A stretch of 64,000 nucleotides of DNA from Antrodiella citrinella (taxonomy: Eukaryota > Basidiomycota > Agaricomycetes > Polyporales > Steccherinaceae). Shown here piece by piece: positions 12,424 to 23,963 of the stretch (its first letter is position 1; every line of letters begins with the position of its first letter). A model generated the notes under the pieces. That model saw nothing but the letters and a program-made list of their open reading frames with translations, was not told the origin of the DNA and did not search any database. Position numbers and translations under genes: made by a program. The DNA lies in assembly GCA_004802725.1 (NCBI GenBank), contig SGPM01000037.1:62001-126000 (forward strand), given 5' to 3'.

Positions 12424-13177
12424 ATGGGTGAGTACTTTAATCCTGTCTACTTACAAAGTACGCTTGACGAAAGTACCCAAACCACATCGGATCCTCCTCC
12501 GCAGCATCCGAAGAAGAGATCGTCCTCACCGCGCCACACGCGCCCCACCCCACCGCGATCGAGGCCTTCACCGTCGTCGAGCACACCATCAAGCACGAGA
12601 TCCTGAAATCGCGCAAGGACTGGGACATCCACGAGCCCAAGATGTGGTCGCGCGCCGCGTCGCTCTCCGACGCGCAGCTCGTGCACTTCAGCATCGCGCA
12701 CGACCTGGTGGAGGTCCGGAGCGCGCCGACGTCGTATGGGACGATCGTGCTGGGGAAGTTGAGAGTTCCTGCTGTGAACGACGAGGAGGGCGAGGGGTTC
12801 ATCCATGTCCGGTGAGTTCTGGTCCTTGTCGACAGTCTTCTTCCGGTCGTGGTCCTTGGATGCTGTAAGGATGGTTGATCTGATCGATGCACCGTCTCTA
12901 TTCCCGTATACGCCTTGAATCTTCCCTGCTTCGGCCACTGCCAGGATCCACGATCCTCCCAACCGGGTACGTCCTCGTCCTTCCTTCTTCTTTCTTGATC
13001 GCCGTTCGCAGCAGTTGACAAGTGTTGTGTTGTAACGTTCCCAATATCCAGGGACAAGAAGACGTGCGGTTCCACTCTATTTGGACTGACGAGGGGAACA
13101 AGACGGCGGACGGGCACCCGACGACCTGGAGGGCGATCCAGACCAAGGACACGCCGCTCATCTTCTTCAACGAGTGA
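12424..13177 (+). CDS. Hypothetical 151-residue protein with 4-base first exon
   Basis: Four exons: 12424-12427 (ATGG), 12505-12811, 12945-12966 (22 bases) and 13052-13177, totalling 456 bases. The model was set by phase: the second exon must be read as SEEEIVLTAPH...EAFTVVEHTIKHEIL, and the only upstream ATG that fits is the one in the 4-base exon, whose donor is GTGAGT. The protein continues with KMWSRAASLSDAQLVHFSIA, GTIVLGKLRVP, FIHVRIHDPPNR, then GQEDVRFHSIW and ends PLIFFNE. I recognise no domain. Third positions are strongly G/C rich in exon 2, unlike the flanks, which supports coding. Probably a small cytosolic protein of unknown function. Confidence 0.75.
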
Positions 13178-13836
13178 TGCAGCGCGTCGTGTTCGAGGTC
13201 GGGCTAGACGTGACGTGAGAGCTGAGAGGCAGATGTATGTCAACGAGCAGATACTCGGAACTCTATATCTATGGAAGAGAAGGCGATAAAGATACGTGAA
13301 TGTACGCTACAAGTGGCAATGGAAGGATTTGGAAGGGGAAGAAGTGCTGTACGTAGTGTGATGTGAATATGCTACAATGAAGACATGAACGAAGACAGCT
13401 GCTGCCAGCCGGCGGCGCGATACGTTCAGCTACGAAGCAACAACAACCATGTCGACGGACGTGGCGTGTAGTCGTCCGCAACGTGAACGGAGTCGCCCGC
13501 CTACGGCAGCCGCCGCACTTACGATGCCTGTGGAACAAGCATGGAAGAGAGAAATCTATCATAGTTAATGTACACAGGTACAGCCATATACTTCACATGG
13601 GGCATAAGCAGCGCACAAGAGGGGAGTAGAGATAAATCGCAGCTAAAACAGAGAGGAGGAATAAAGTATGGAACAGATGTAAGGCGAAACGCAACCGTAA
13701 ACGCAGACAAAACAGCAAGTAAGATAACAGAAACACGAGATGCGAAAGTATCCATGCTAAAGTAAACTGAAAAAGCCCGAGACACTCGTTCGTTCGACCA
13801 GGTCGTATTCAACGCGGCAGAGCAGCAACTTACTAG
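13178..13836. other. Converging 3' flanks, no gene seen
   Basis: Lies between the stops of the plus-strand hypothetical gene and the minus-strand cyclin gene. Only composition-biased frames (Cys/Arg/His-rich on the minus strand) occur. Likely the two 3' untranslated regions. Confidence 0.4.
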
Positions 13837-15764
13837 TCAATTCATGGGGGGTACATCCCTCCAATTACCACTATAACTAACATCTTGAACTTCGGAAAGA
13901 CCATGGCCGCCCTTCGCATTTGCAAAAGCCGGAGTCAAGTCGCCGAGAGCCTCATACAACGAAGGAAGTCTCATAGCGCCGCCATACGGCGTCACCGCGG
14001 GATTCAGCATTGGAGGCATCGGCGTAGAGTCCATGATCATCACGGAGCTTGCACGAGGTCCACGTAAAAACACGCCACCTTTGAGACTGTCTTGGGCAAA
14101 GGGGGCAGAGCCAAGGTTGTCGTATCCTTGGAACGGCGCGAGCGTACCAGGAAGAGGCGTCGGAAGGTCCAGGAACCCGCTCATCTGGATCGTGCGATCC
14201 CCGTCATCTGACGACGACGAGATGGAGGACATCGGCGAGTAGAAAAGTGTCGGTGTCGACATCGGCGGCGAGAGATCGTCGTGATCCCGAAGAAGTTCCG
14301 TCGCGTCGCCAGGCAAGCTGCGAGCGTACTGCGATGTGTTGACGTAAACCGAGGGCACTTGCTCCGGCTCTTCCACGATGACTTGAGGTAGACCATCGCC
14401 GAAGAATCCAACAAAGGGCGCTTGGGCGTCCATGCTGAACGTCCCCGCAGGTGCTGTTGCGTTCCGCCTGAGCTGCGCTGCGTCAGTTGCCCGCGTCGAG
14501 GTTACCCCGAACGAGAGCTCCCCGTCGCTCTTGCTTCTTGCAACAGGTTTCCTGCCAGCGACGGTAGCACTCTTCCCAACCCACAGCCGCCAGTCGAGGG
14601 CTTCACCTAGAGCACGTTCGCAACGGCTGATCTCCCGCGGCGGGAGCCCGACCAGCTTCGCCCAAGCCCGATTCGAGTACGAGCGATCTTGCATGAACTT
14701 CGAAGCGAGGATGAGGCAGGCCAGAAAAGTGCGACGGGGACAGAGAAGACAGGAAGGGACAAGAGGGAGGGGAGGTAAAGGAGGAGAAGGTCGTTTGGAA
14801 GAGGAAGAGGTAGCGCTAGAGGATGAGGACATTGGTGAGGGCGGGGCCGTCAGCGGCTCCGGTAGGCCCACGAGGCGGGCAAATTCGAGATCGTATGTTT
14901 GGTCTCCAACCATATCATCCGAAACCATAGACTCGGAATCGAGATCCATGGCAATGATGATCCGGTCACAAACTTCCTCTTCGCAAGACGAGGCCGTCTG
15001 AGAGTTCTCTTGCCGGAGAAGCTCCGGTATCTTACCACGTACGGCCTCCAGGTAGCAAAGAGCAGTCTGCAGGACGCCAGTGGAAGTGCGAGAACGACGA
15101 AGGACCTCATGGACGAACCCCTTGAGAGGTAGGAGTTGGCTGCTCCGTGGGGTGTCCGAAGAGTTAGCCCGATAGGCACTAGAGGTCGAGGAAGGGAGAA
15201 CAGGACAAAATGGCGATGTCTGCGTGGAAGGTGAAATGGGGGAGGGAAGCTGTACGTTGCGCGCATGTTGGAGGGAGGGAGTCTGAACCAGAAGGATCGG
15301 CTCGCTCTGGCTGTCGCCCGAATTGGGACCGAATGACGCGGTACGCGAAGAGGTCCGGAAGACACTGGGAATGTCCTCCGGATGCCATATATCGCATAGA
15401 GAGTTAACGGCCTGGTCTGGAGTCCGGACGGAATGGAATGAGCGGCTGCATCAAGAATTACTAAGAATTATGTGGGAGACTTGCCAATTAACCGGGTGAC
15501 ATATCTGTTTTTCAAAGATTCGCGCGATTGTCCAATAGTCTGACACGACTGGTTGGCAGATAGCTTGCGGGGCGGTTCGAGAAGAGTCTGTTGGGCGAAG
15601 GGAGAGGAAGACGATGATGTTACAGAGGAAGCTGGGGTATTGAGATAATTGGTCGGAGAGCGAGCGGGCTTTGCAATAGTGGTTGACGAGTACGGTTGCC
15701 ACCTGGTCCTGGCGCTTCGCGCGCCGGGACCCCTGTGGGAAAGTGTGTGGGATAGGGAGTGCAT
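13837..15764 (-). CDS. PHO80-like (PCL family) cyclin
   Basis: Regulatory subunit expected to bind a Pho85-type cyclin-dependent kinase. Two exons, 15764-15493 and 15445-13837, give 626 residues. The cyclin box begins near residue 190 with FVHEVLRRSRTSTGVLQTAL and CYLEAVRGKIPELL. It is interrupted by a low-complexity Ser/Pro insert and resumes with RRTFLACLILASKFMQDRSY, NRAWAKLVGLPPREI and ALGEALDWRLWVGK, the classic second half of PCL cyclins. The N-terminal 150 residues and the C-terminal half are disordered and Ser/Pro/Thr rich, with many possible phosphorylation sites. The intron uses a weak GTTAAT donor but the phase fits exactly. Which PCL subgroup it belongs to cannot be decided here. 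Confidence 0.85.
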
Positions 15765-18700
15765 AGTGTCGTGGAATGGGCTGCTAAAGAAAAAGAGACG
15801 GAGTGGTGGCTGCTGAGAGACTGGGCAAGACTGGAAACGGTGATTATTGGGCTTGTTCAGAAAGTAGCATGGACGGAGGTCTTGAAGATGGAGGAGTTGA
15901 TAATGATAGGTTCAAAGCAAGACTTGGAGGACTGAGAGAATGAGGAGCTAGGCGTGACGAAGAGCTGAGAGGCGGTGGGCGACGGGACTGGGTATCTTGA
16001 GACGGGCTTTGAATACATTGCGTTCGGTGGGGAGGTGTGGATGTCCGAAGTCACAGACTCTGGACTATCCGGGGATTGTTTATAGTTCTTGCCGGGGGGC
16101 TAGAACTGAGAGCTTTGGGCAGCGTGCAGAGGATGGTCTGTGTCGTTCAGGACGATGAGGAGGATGTGTTGGACGGCGAGGAGGGAGGAGGGAGGGGCGG
16201 GCGAGGGGCTATAAGGGGCGGCGGAACTCACTCGAGTCACTCACTGCCAGGTCGCTGCCCTTAGACGCCTCTGACTCACATCCGAGTCCGGCGTCACCGG
16301 TACAGCTGACTCCCGCACCGGCTCATCCCACCCCCGCCCCTCATTGCCGCCCGATGCCGACGGCCTGACCGCCGTAGAGCTCACCCACAGCCTCGGCCCC
16401 GCCACGGCGACGACGCACACAGCTCTTTCGTATCATACTCGTATCGATACGACGTCGTGCCTGCTCATCGGTCTCGACTCACGTCGGGACAACAAATATG
16501 TTTTTTTTCATCAGTACTAATACTGGTCTTGCGCTTTCGGTCATTCCGTGACCATCGCCTCTCGCTGCGGCGAGTAGCATCGAGTCTCGACTCATGGCCA
16601 TCGCGCTCCGTATACAGCTCGTGACGTTGCCTTACAGAGCTGATCGGTATCAACGTCCATCCCCGCTGACCTGCGGTTCCCACAGACACCGCAATCCATA
16701 TGCGCAGTTCCCCTTCCAGAACAGCTGCTCTCTGCGTGTTCGCCGATCTTTGCTTCGATGCTTCTTGATGCACTTGACGTGTCTCGATATGGTATCTAGG
16801 ATCGACTGCCGAGGTGGAACGCATTCACATATACGCTGCCCTCCACCCGGGCTGTGGTCTCCCAGTCGTCGAACACCTCTTGGCCGTCTTCGAACTGCAT
16901 TCTGGCCTTCACATTCCCGAAGCACTACCCACAACCCAGTGCGTCTGGCGCTGTGAAACACCGTCCAACCCATCCGTCTTCCTATCTGGTGGCCCTGGAT
17001 GAACGCTGGAAACTTCCGGACCTCTGGTGAGCTTTTCAGCGTTCTTTCACTGTTTTCCTGACTGATTTTGTTCACAGAATCCGAGCTGTGCGGTTTGAAT
17101 ACTTGCTAGTTAGCTGAGCTATTTGGTCATGCGTCTATCTATCATCATTTTAATGTGTTGTACAATAGTGGTGACGTGAAACAGCATCTTTCTTCTATTG
17201 CATAACCTGATATCACAAGCACCAGGATCGTGTCAAACAATACAAGCGCGAAACTAGTGGAATGCAAAGAATTGCGCTATACCTCGTCTCCGGTTGTGTG
17301 CTGTTAGACGACCTCTCAATCTCGCTCCCGGGCGGGAACCGTCGGGACGTTCGCGACTTGCTTTTAAAGTTATGCTCTGGTGATCCTTCGCCAGTGGCCG
17401 GGCCACAATGTCCGCACTTCACTTCACTGTTACTGCGATCACTGTAAGGCTTTTCCTCGAATTATATTTTCTCGACATTCCTGATCCCCTAGCTGACCCT
17501 AGCTTGTCGCACAAGTATTCGGACTACACATACTTGATCTGTCGGGACTGTCGGTGTGATTTCTCTGACACAAATTCTTGAAGCACCTGCTTTTCACTTA
17601 CGGCCTTACCAATCGACCGAGGAACTGGTACGTCTTGGTTGCTCTCACTTGACCGGCTTAGTGAGCTCAACCGATTCCCATTGCCATTTGACTTTCAGGG
17701 TCCGTGAACCTAGGTATTATCCTGATACATACCTGACCCGTAGATCAATCCGACTGTCGCACATGCGCAATGCTGCGCAGACGAGAGCTGTCTCTAATAG
17801 CAGCCAACGTGACTCTGGGATTTGGCTGTTCTCTAACGCAAACCTGCGAACACGAGTGTCCTCCAGCGGCATCAACAGCCCCATGGGTTAGGGCGCACAT
17901 AGACCCTATGTGGGCTGTCTATCTGTCTGTCCATGTTCGATGTGCTCATATCCCCGAAGTCTCAGACGCGTACAGAAGCGGAGATCTGCTATCTCCCCTT
18001 AACTTCAGTCACTTCATGGTTTTCAGGGCTCCGGACTGCTGTGTACATCTCTCCCGTGCGGTAGGGTTTCTCCGGAGCTTCTCATAATACGTCCCTTTGA
18101 CAATCACTTCAGGTCGTCGCAGACTTCAGATCTGTGGTGCTCATGACACACCTGGACGATCTTGTGTATGTGGCAACGTCCGAACGGTGGAGCGACAAGT
18201 CCGAATCGGCTGCTACTGCGGTGAAGGGATCCTCCGACTCTCGATGACCCTAGGCGAGCTCATGTACGAGACGGATCCCGTCATCGCTCTGTTGTGCAAT
18301 GTGTCATTCCATCTTGTTCGTCGTGGCGCACACAGCACTCAGCAGGTAACCCGGTTTCTCTCATTCGTCATCCCTCCTCAAGCTGACAAATCAGTCTGGA
18401 TACCCTGTATAGCACGTTACAACACCACCCTCGGGTATACTCTACCGGTCATATATATGGAAGCGTCGACTCAACGTCCGCGTCATGATCTGGCAGGCGA
18501 AACAAGTGAATCTCGGGGCGCACTACTCCCACTGCGCCTTCTTCCGGCGACTTGGGTAATTGCGATGCTGTATGATCACCGGGGCATACATTGTGGGTAA
18601 CGGAGTGCACCGTGTGGACCAATTGGTGGATAGGTGTGTTCCCATGTGTACCGCATCACCGAGAGTTTCTGTGGAACTGAAGCAATGTGCAGACAATGCG

Positions 18701-21700
18701 TGGGCCTCGTTTTCTGACTGGTTCTCGCTGGCCTTTCCTCCGAGTATGTCGGCATCGGAAAAGAGAAAAGTTTCTTGTGTTTTCTGACATGGGCAATGTG
18801 TGCACGTGCGTGTTCTCATGCTGCAAAGTCTTTGTTTCTTCTCAGTCTCTTTTCCCAGTAGTCTGCCACGTATTCCGATGCTGGGTGTCGCGTTTTGTTT
18901 ACACACGCACTCACGAACACTCGTACAATCAACATGACGGCACGCTCAGGCTCGAATTCATCAAGACTTATTAACGCGAACTCTCTCGGTGATGCGCACC
19001 CCGGCTGTGTTCCCGCGACGAAGGTCTTTACGCTCTTCAAACCTAAAGTACCTTCTACATTCAAAGTTTATCGATTATGCTCGGCCAGGTCCGAAGACGG
19101 GTTCCTTGTACAACGCTGTCGGAAGCATCATATGTGAACTTGGGGGATTCCGGCGGTTCGCGAAAGCACTTTCGGCTTTCAACGTCTCATGCAATCAACC
19201 ACCCAAAGTGCCTTCGTTCTCGACGCTTCTATACCTTCGAAGTTCCTACCGGGCGCAGTGGTTATTATTGGTCCGTAGCAGTCAATCCTCCTATCACTTT
19301 GCCCGGCGGCGAGTCGTCATCAAGATTGGGCTACTCCCTCCACCCAGTATACTGATCACGCTGGATGGACCTATACATGTATGCCCTCCACTGTACCAAT
19401 ATAGTAAGTTCGCCCAACTGCCAGCTCACCACATCGCATTTACCCAAGTCCGAATTTGTTCAGGAGACGGAAGAAGTGTTTTCCTTTATAATTATGGATG
19501 GGGGTGCACCTCGCATCTGATGTGTTTTGCAGCCCTGCCGTATCTTTTACAACTCATTCACACGCTCGTGGTGAAGTTATAACGGTATGGAGGTTGCAGG
19601 TCTGATCCATTCCCAACAGTTATCTCACTGTTCTATGGAGTTCAGGGCGATCGGTAGGGGAACCCCGGGGTCGGCGGCAAACAATACTCGTCTTCAGTGG
19701 TCGTCAGCGAGGGTGGAACTGGACGGAACTTGAAGGTGCTGTTATGATCCTCAACTCAAGGTTTTTGATTCTGAGTCCATTTATGCATCACACAGCCGTC
19801 TATGGGCACCTTCTCAACACGATATGAACACATTTCGGCAGGATTGAAGTCCGTGCACGAGAATAAGTACAGGCGGCGTAATAGCCAGTCCATCTGAAGA
19901 CAATCGAACCCGCCGAAGGAGCAATAGAACCTCCCGTCATGTGTACTCTCATACACCCACATGACATGGGAGTCTCTTACTGCGCGAAGGGGACTCGAGG
20001 AGGGCGCATGTTTCACGATTCGACAGGTGGATGCTTCTCTCCGGTACAGTTCAAGCAGCGCCGGACTTCGACTTGCGATCAATCTCAACAAGGCTGTGCG
20101 GAGGGTGAGTGCAGTTTAACGCCCCAAGTCCAGTCCTGAATCAATTGGTAGCTGGGCTACTTTGATAGGGATGCTCCAAGTCACGTTAGGGGGCTTCCTG
20201 GCTGTGTTTAGGTTCGTCTGCACCACTTCCCAGTTCGCCCCACCTCGTGTTCGCTTCCGCAAGACAGCTGGTATACCTGGTGACGGTTGTCAGGGCTGCG
20301 TATGTGCCAGCCGAAACGCCACGACGGGCACCGTAGATGTTGGGTCGTTGTGTGTCCTTGCATGTCAAAGGCTCTAGGCTTTCGCCTCTAGTCTGTTCTA
20401 CTACGGCCTCCGTTCGTTGAAGGTTCTACTAGCTGGCTGGGTTCTTGTGGACCCTTGCTACGAAGACGTGTTACGGTGTTTCTACTGTAGTTTGACATCA
20501 AGAAACAGGAAGTCTCATGTCCATGGAGCAACCTGTCTCCATCTCTGTCAACTCGAACTGTCTTACAGTAACTTTGCGGGCGCAATACGGTACACCGGTC
20601 CTAAAGTGATCACCCCTTTCATTCAAGCTGGCGTTAGACGACTCAATGAAGAGCCAATACCTTTTTCCTTTCATAATGCATTGGCAGATGCCAGCGTTGT
20701 TTCCAACATGTTAACGGCGGAATAACGAGCACGATGTTCTTCTGGCACAGAGAAATTGATCGGCGTTCTGGTATTAGTGGTATCCTCTCAGAGTACGGTG
20801 ACAGCCTCCATGGCAAGAGTCGCTATGATCATTCTCTCATCAGACCCTGGGAAACATCGCAACCCTCCAGCGTATTATGTACAATGCCTGGCTGCACTTG
20901 CATCGTAAAGTACTAGCTGCACCTGGACCGTATAATACAATCACAGCAAGCCTGTTTCCCTCGAACATAATATGTGCTGATCTGTTCGGGGGACACGAGT
21001 GATAAAATCACAAACAACTTTATATCCTCCGAGGAGGGGGGGGTGGGGGCGCGCGTCGCATCCCGTTTCGCCATATACATCCACGAACATCCTTACGAAG
21101 CTTGAGCAGATCGGAGAAGGTGAGTTGTGTGCACTTACGTAGTAGCATCCTTCATATACTGACAGTGTGAGACTTCTCTGTCCGTGCGAGCAACACTCAT
21201 TAATATGCCTTTGCAAGGAACCTTTTGTACTCTGCGGAGGAAAGTCGCGGACCTGAAAAACGCACTCAATCTGTCGAACGACCGTCCGCTGACACTGTAG
21301 CGTCTACAAGTCGAACTTCCAGCAACGACTTCGTAGTGGTGATTTGTCGAGCAGCCCCGAACTTGAGTCAGTCCAACTGCTACATCGAGGAGCATTGGGT
21401 GCTCACGACACGTTCATGTATCAACAGGGCGAGGGTGGATGACATCGTCGTTCCTAGTCCAACCCCTACTTGGCCGCTATCTCGTACATAGCCTCCTCGT
21501 CGGAACAGATAGGTGCCGAAAGTCATGTTCAGTTCGTTATGTTCAGTTGTTATCTGCAGCTTCTCCGCTGAATACAATACAACTGTGCAGATTGATCCGC
21601 TGTTTGAACTTGGGGGTGAATAGCGTAGGCAATGATATCACCTGGATGCACGACATACCTTTGTTACCCAAAATGTCCTCGCAGCAAAGCACCTGGACTC

Positions 21701-22865
21701 ACGCCAATACAAAGATATCCATCCAATGTTCGTTTTGCATCTAATTCGCGCACTCAATACGCCGCCAGACGCTAAGCAATCAGATGGCCACGCCCAACGA
21801 CCTTCACACTTGCACAGGTCTTCAGCGAATGATCTACCTAGGATCCCATGCAAAGTCAAAGAGGTTCATTATGGGGGATGTCGGAGATGCCACCTACCAC
21901 CGGCGCAACGCTTCAGGGTACCATGCGGATGGAGAACGGGCGGTGTGGCAAAAAATAGCGGACGCAATCCACTGGCTTTCGCCTTACAAGCATCCCTATG
22001 CTCAGAGTTACATTGTCGAGGTCTTTGGCAGGCAGTGCGCACCTGGTAACACGCCAGTCAGCCGGGTCGTTCGCCTTCCGGATGGAGGCTCACCGAAACC
22101 GAACTCATCGGTTTTAACCATATCTCTAGGGTTCATCACTTCAGTGTGGAGAATACCTGCGAGGCATGGGACAGACATGTCTTCTGGCCAGCCCCGGCGA
22201 ACCCTGGCTCCCCTGCATCGTGCAGGAGTGAAAGTTACAGATTCCATCACGACATTCGGACCACCACAATCCACTCCTGTGGCACCGTCGTGATGGGCAG
22301 GGTACCAGTCCAACATCCAACGAAAGGTGCCTTGGCAGCTCACCTGTGCCCAAATGTGACCGCCAGTTATCAAACGGCGGGCGGCGCAGGCGTGCAGCGG
22401 AGACGTGGCGTAAGTATGACATGTACGCACCGTGCCGTTGCAGGTTGGACCGACCTCCATAAGGCTCCATTTGTCGAAGCCCATCTAGGCCACGGAAAAA
22501 CTCAGTGTTTGGATCGGGGCACAGCCTCTTACGCACCTGGTATGATGTTTATCCGTCAGCGTTGACCCGTAACAGCGTGGCGTGCACAAGCATAAAGGTC
22601 ACTTGAAACTGCCTAGTGGTATACCCATATGGTTATGGAGCCGGATCCTCCCTAATTTCATGTCTGTGATGGCGGTCAATAAGTTCAATAGATCCAAACC
22701 ATGTCGCTGCCGAGAAGACGAATGACCGGTACAAAGCTAAACGGGAGTGCAAATAGAGCAAATATACTGCGATTTGTCCCAAGATACAGCAACTATCGTT
22801 GCGCACAGATGGTATATACATTAAGGGAGCGAGGTAATAACATGGCCATGAGATCGTTTCATTCA
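15765..22865. other. 7.1-kb gene-poor region
   Basis: The longest stretch without a supported gene. It begins with the cyclin upstream region, which holds a G-rich tract at 16182-16207. Many open frames of 60-197 codons are present on both strands (for example 18097-18600, 18989-19582 and 21784-22293, plus), but none shows a domain or consistent splicing, and their codon usage looks random. One minus-strand segment at about 16810-16935 reads like a coding fragment. No terminal repeats, reverse transcriptase, integrase or transposase motif was recognised. A run of G occurs near 21034-21050. Confidence 0.45.
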
Positions 22866-23963
22866 TTAATATCTAACTTGCTGCGACGAGTGTCCTACCA
22901 TAGCCCTTTCCTGACCCGAGGGGAACTGTGCATGCGAGGTGAGACCGGTGAAACAAGGGATGAAGAGAGACAGACTTACGTATGGATCAATGTGGTCGAC
23001 GTGAGGAATCATGGAAGAGGTATTCCATTGCCCCGAATGCGAGGTCCCTTCCACCGACCGGATGGCAGAGCCGTGCTCACGAGACATGGTAGAACTGTGA
23101 TGGTACTGAGACGTGGGGGCGTAGTGCTGCTGTTGCTGGTACGACGTGTACTGAGAAGACATTTCAGGCATGGCAGGCAAAAGATGGCTGTTGGAGTTGT
23201 GGACTGGGTATTCGTGTGATGCGCTGGGAACGCAAGAAGCTCAGCGTTGTTTTTCAAGAGGCGCTGCGAAACACGTACTGTCGACGACTTCCCTCTACTT
23301 CGTTGGGAATGCTAGATAGTTGCACCTGCTGTTGACTGTAACGGACGATGAGATTCAGGAAAAGAGTAGGTGCGCAAGAATACGCACGTCGGACGACGAG
23401 AAATGAGAGGGGGTATCGAAGCTTCAGAAGGCTCGCGCCTGGGAGGGGTATGGTTGCGGGTGGGGGGTGTTGACGTCTCTGAGACACCAGAGGAACCCGC
23501 AGTCGATGGTCTTGCGTCGAGGATGGGGCTCTCGAGGGGGCTCTCGAGTTGCTGGTGCGACTGGTCTCTCCGGAGAGTGGGCTTCTTACGCGCCGGAACG
23601 CCATCGGGCCATGTGCACTACGCGACGGTTGAGGTGAGGCGAGGAAATAAGCATTGAAAAGCGGAAGCGTACCTCTCGCTGACCATGGGCGCATCGCATG
23701 CAGTTGGGTTTGGACTCGTCGCACTGGATGACGGTGAGGACGCGTCTATGAGCTGTCACGAGCGCGAAAATCACCTTGATTTTTTTGGCGCGACATGTCA
23801 AGCAACCGGTCTTGCTACGGGTGTACTTGGGCCGCTTGCGCTGGACATCCTGTCGCTGGGGTGCTGCGACGACGTGCATGTGCCCTGGCGGAGGAGGGTA
23901 GTAGCCGTGCGGCGGGGCAGGGACGTAGTGCTGGGAGGGGGTGCTGAGGAAGAGGTAAGACAT
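22866..23963 (-). CDS. Zn2Cys6 binuclear-cluster transcription factor
   Basis: Fungal-type transcription factor of 257 residues in five exons: 23963-23775, 23723-23673, 23617-23388, 23223-22980, 22925-22866. The six cysteines are split over three exons; joined they read CLTCRAKKIK|CDESKPNCMRCAHGQRE|C, an exact C-x2-C-x6-C-x6-C-x2-C-x6-C cluster preceded by the basic RPKYTRSKTG. The N-terminal 35 residues are Pro/Tyr/His rich. After the cluster a region with two LESP motifs and Ser/Pro-rich segments leads to a Gln/Tyr/His-rich tail (QYTSYQQQQHYAPTSQYHH). No middle homology region is present, so it is much shorter than Gal4-type regulators. The long third intron (about 164 bases) is the least certain part. 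Confidence 0.87.

Noticed and set aside
12437..13243. 268-codon minus-strand frame opposite the hypothetical gene
   Set aside because: It runs through introns and exons of the plus-strand gene alike, has no motif and reflects the G/C-rich third positions of that gene.
14432..15001. 189-codon plus-strand frame opposite the cyclin
   Set aside because: Antisense to the conserved cyclin box; Arg/Glu-rich composition is typical of a shadow frame.
18989..19582. 197-codon plus-strand frame
   Set aside because: No domain, Cys/Arg/Ser-rich chance composition, overlaps other frames; not supportable as a gene.
21030..21055. Long G-run as a regulatory quadruplex
   Set aside because: Only two G-runs are present, too few for an intramolecular quadruplex, and no gene is nearby.
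21784..22293. 169-codon plus-strand frame beginning with ATG
   Set aside because: A real ATG starts it, but no motif is recognisable, two overlapping minus-strand frames are equally long, and codon usage looks random.
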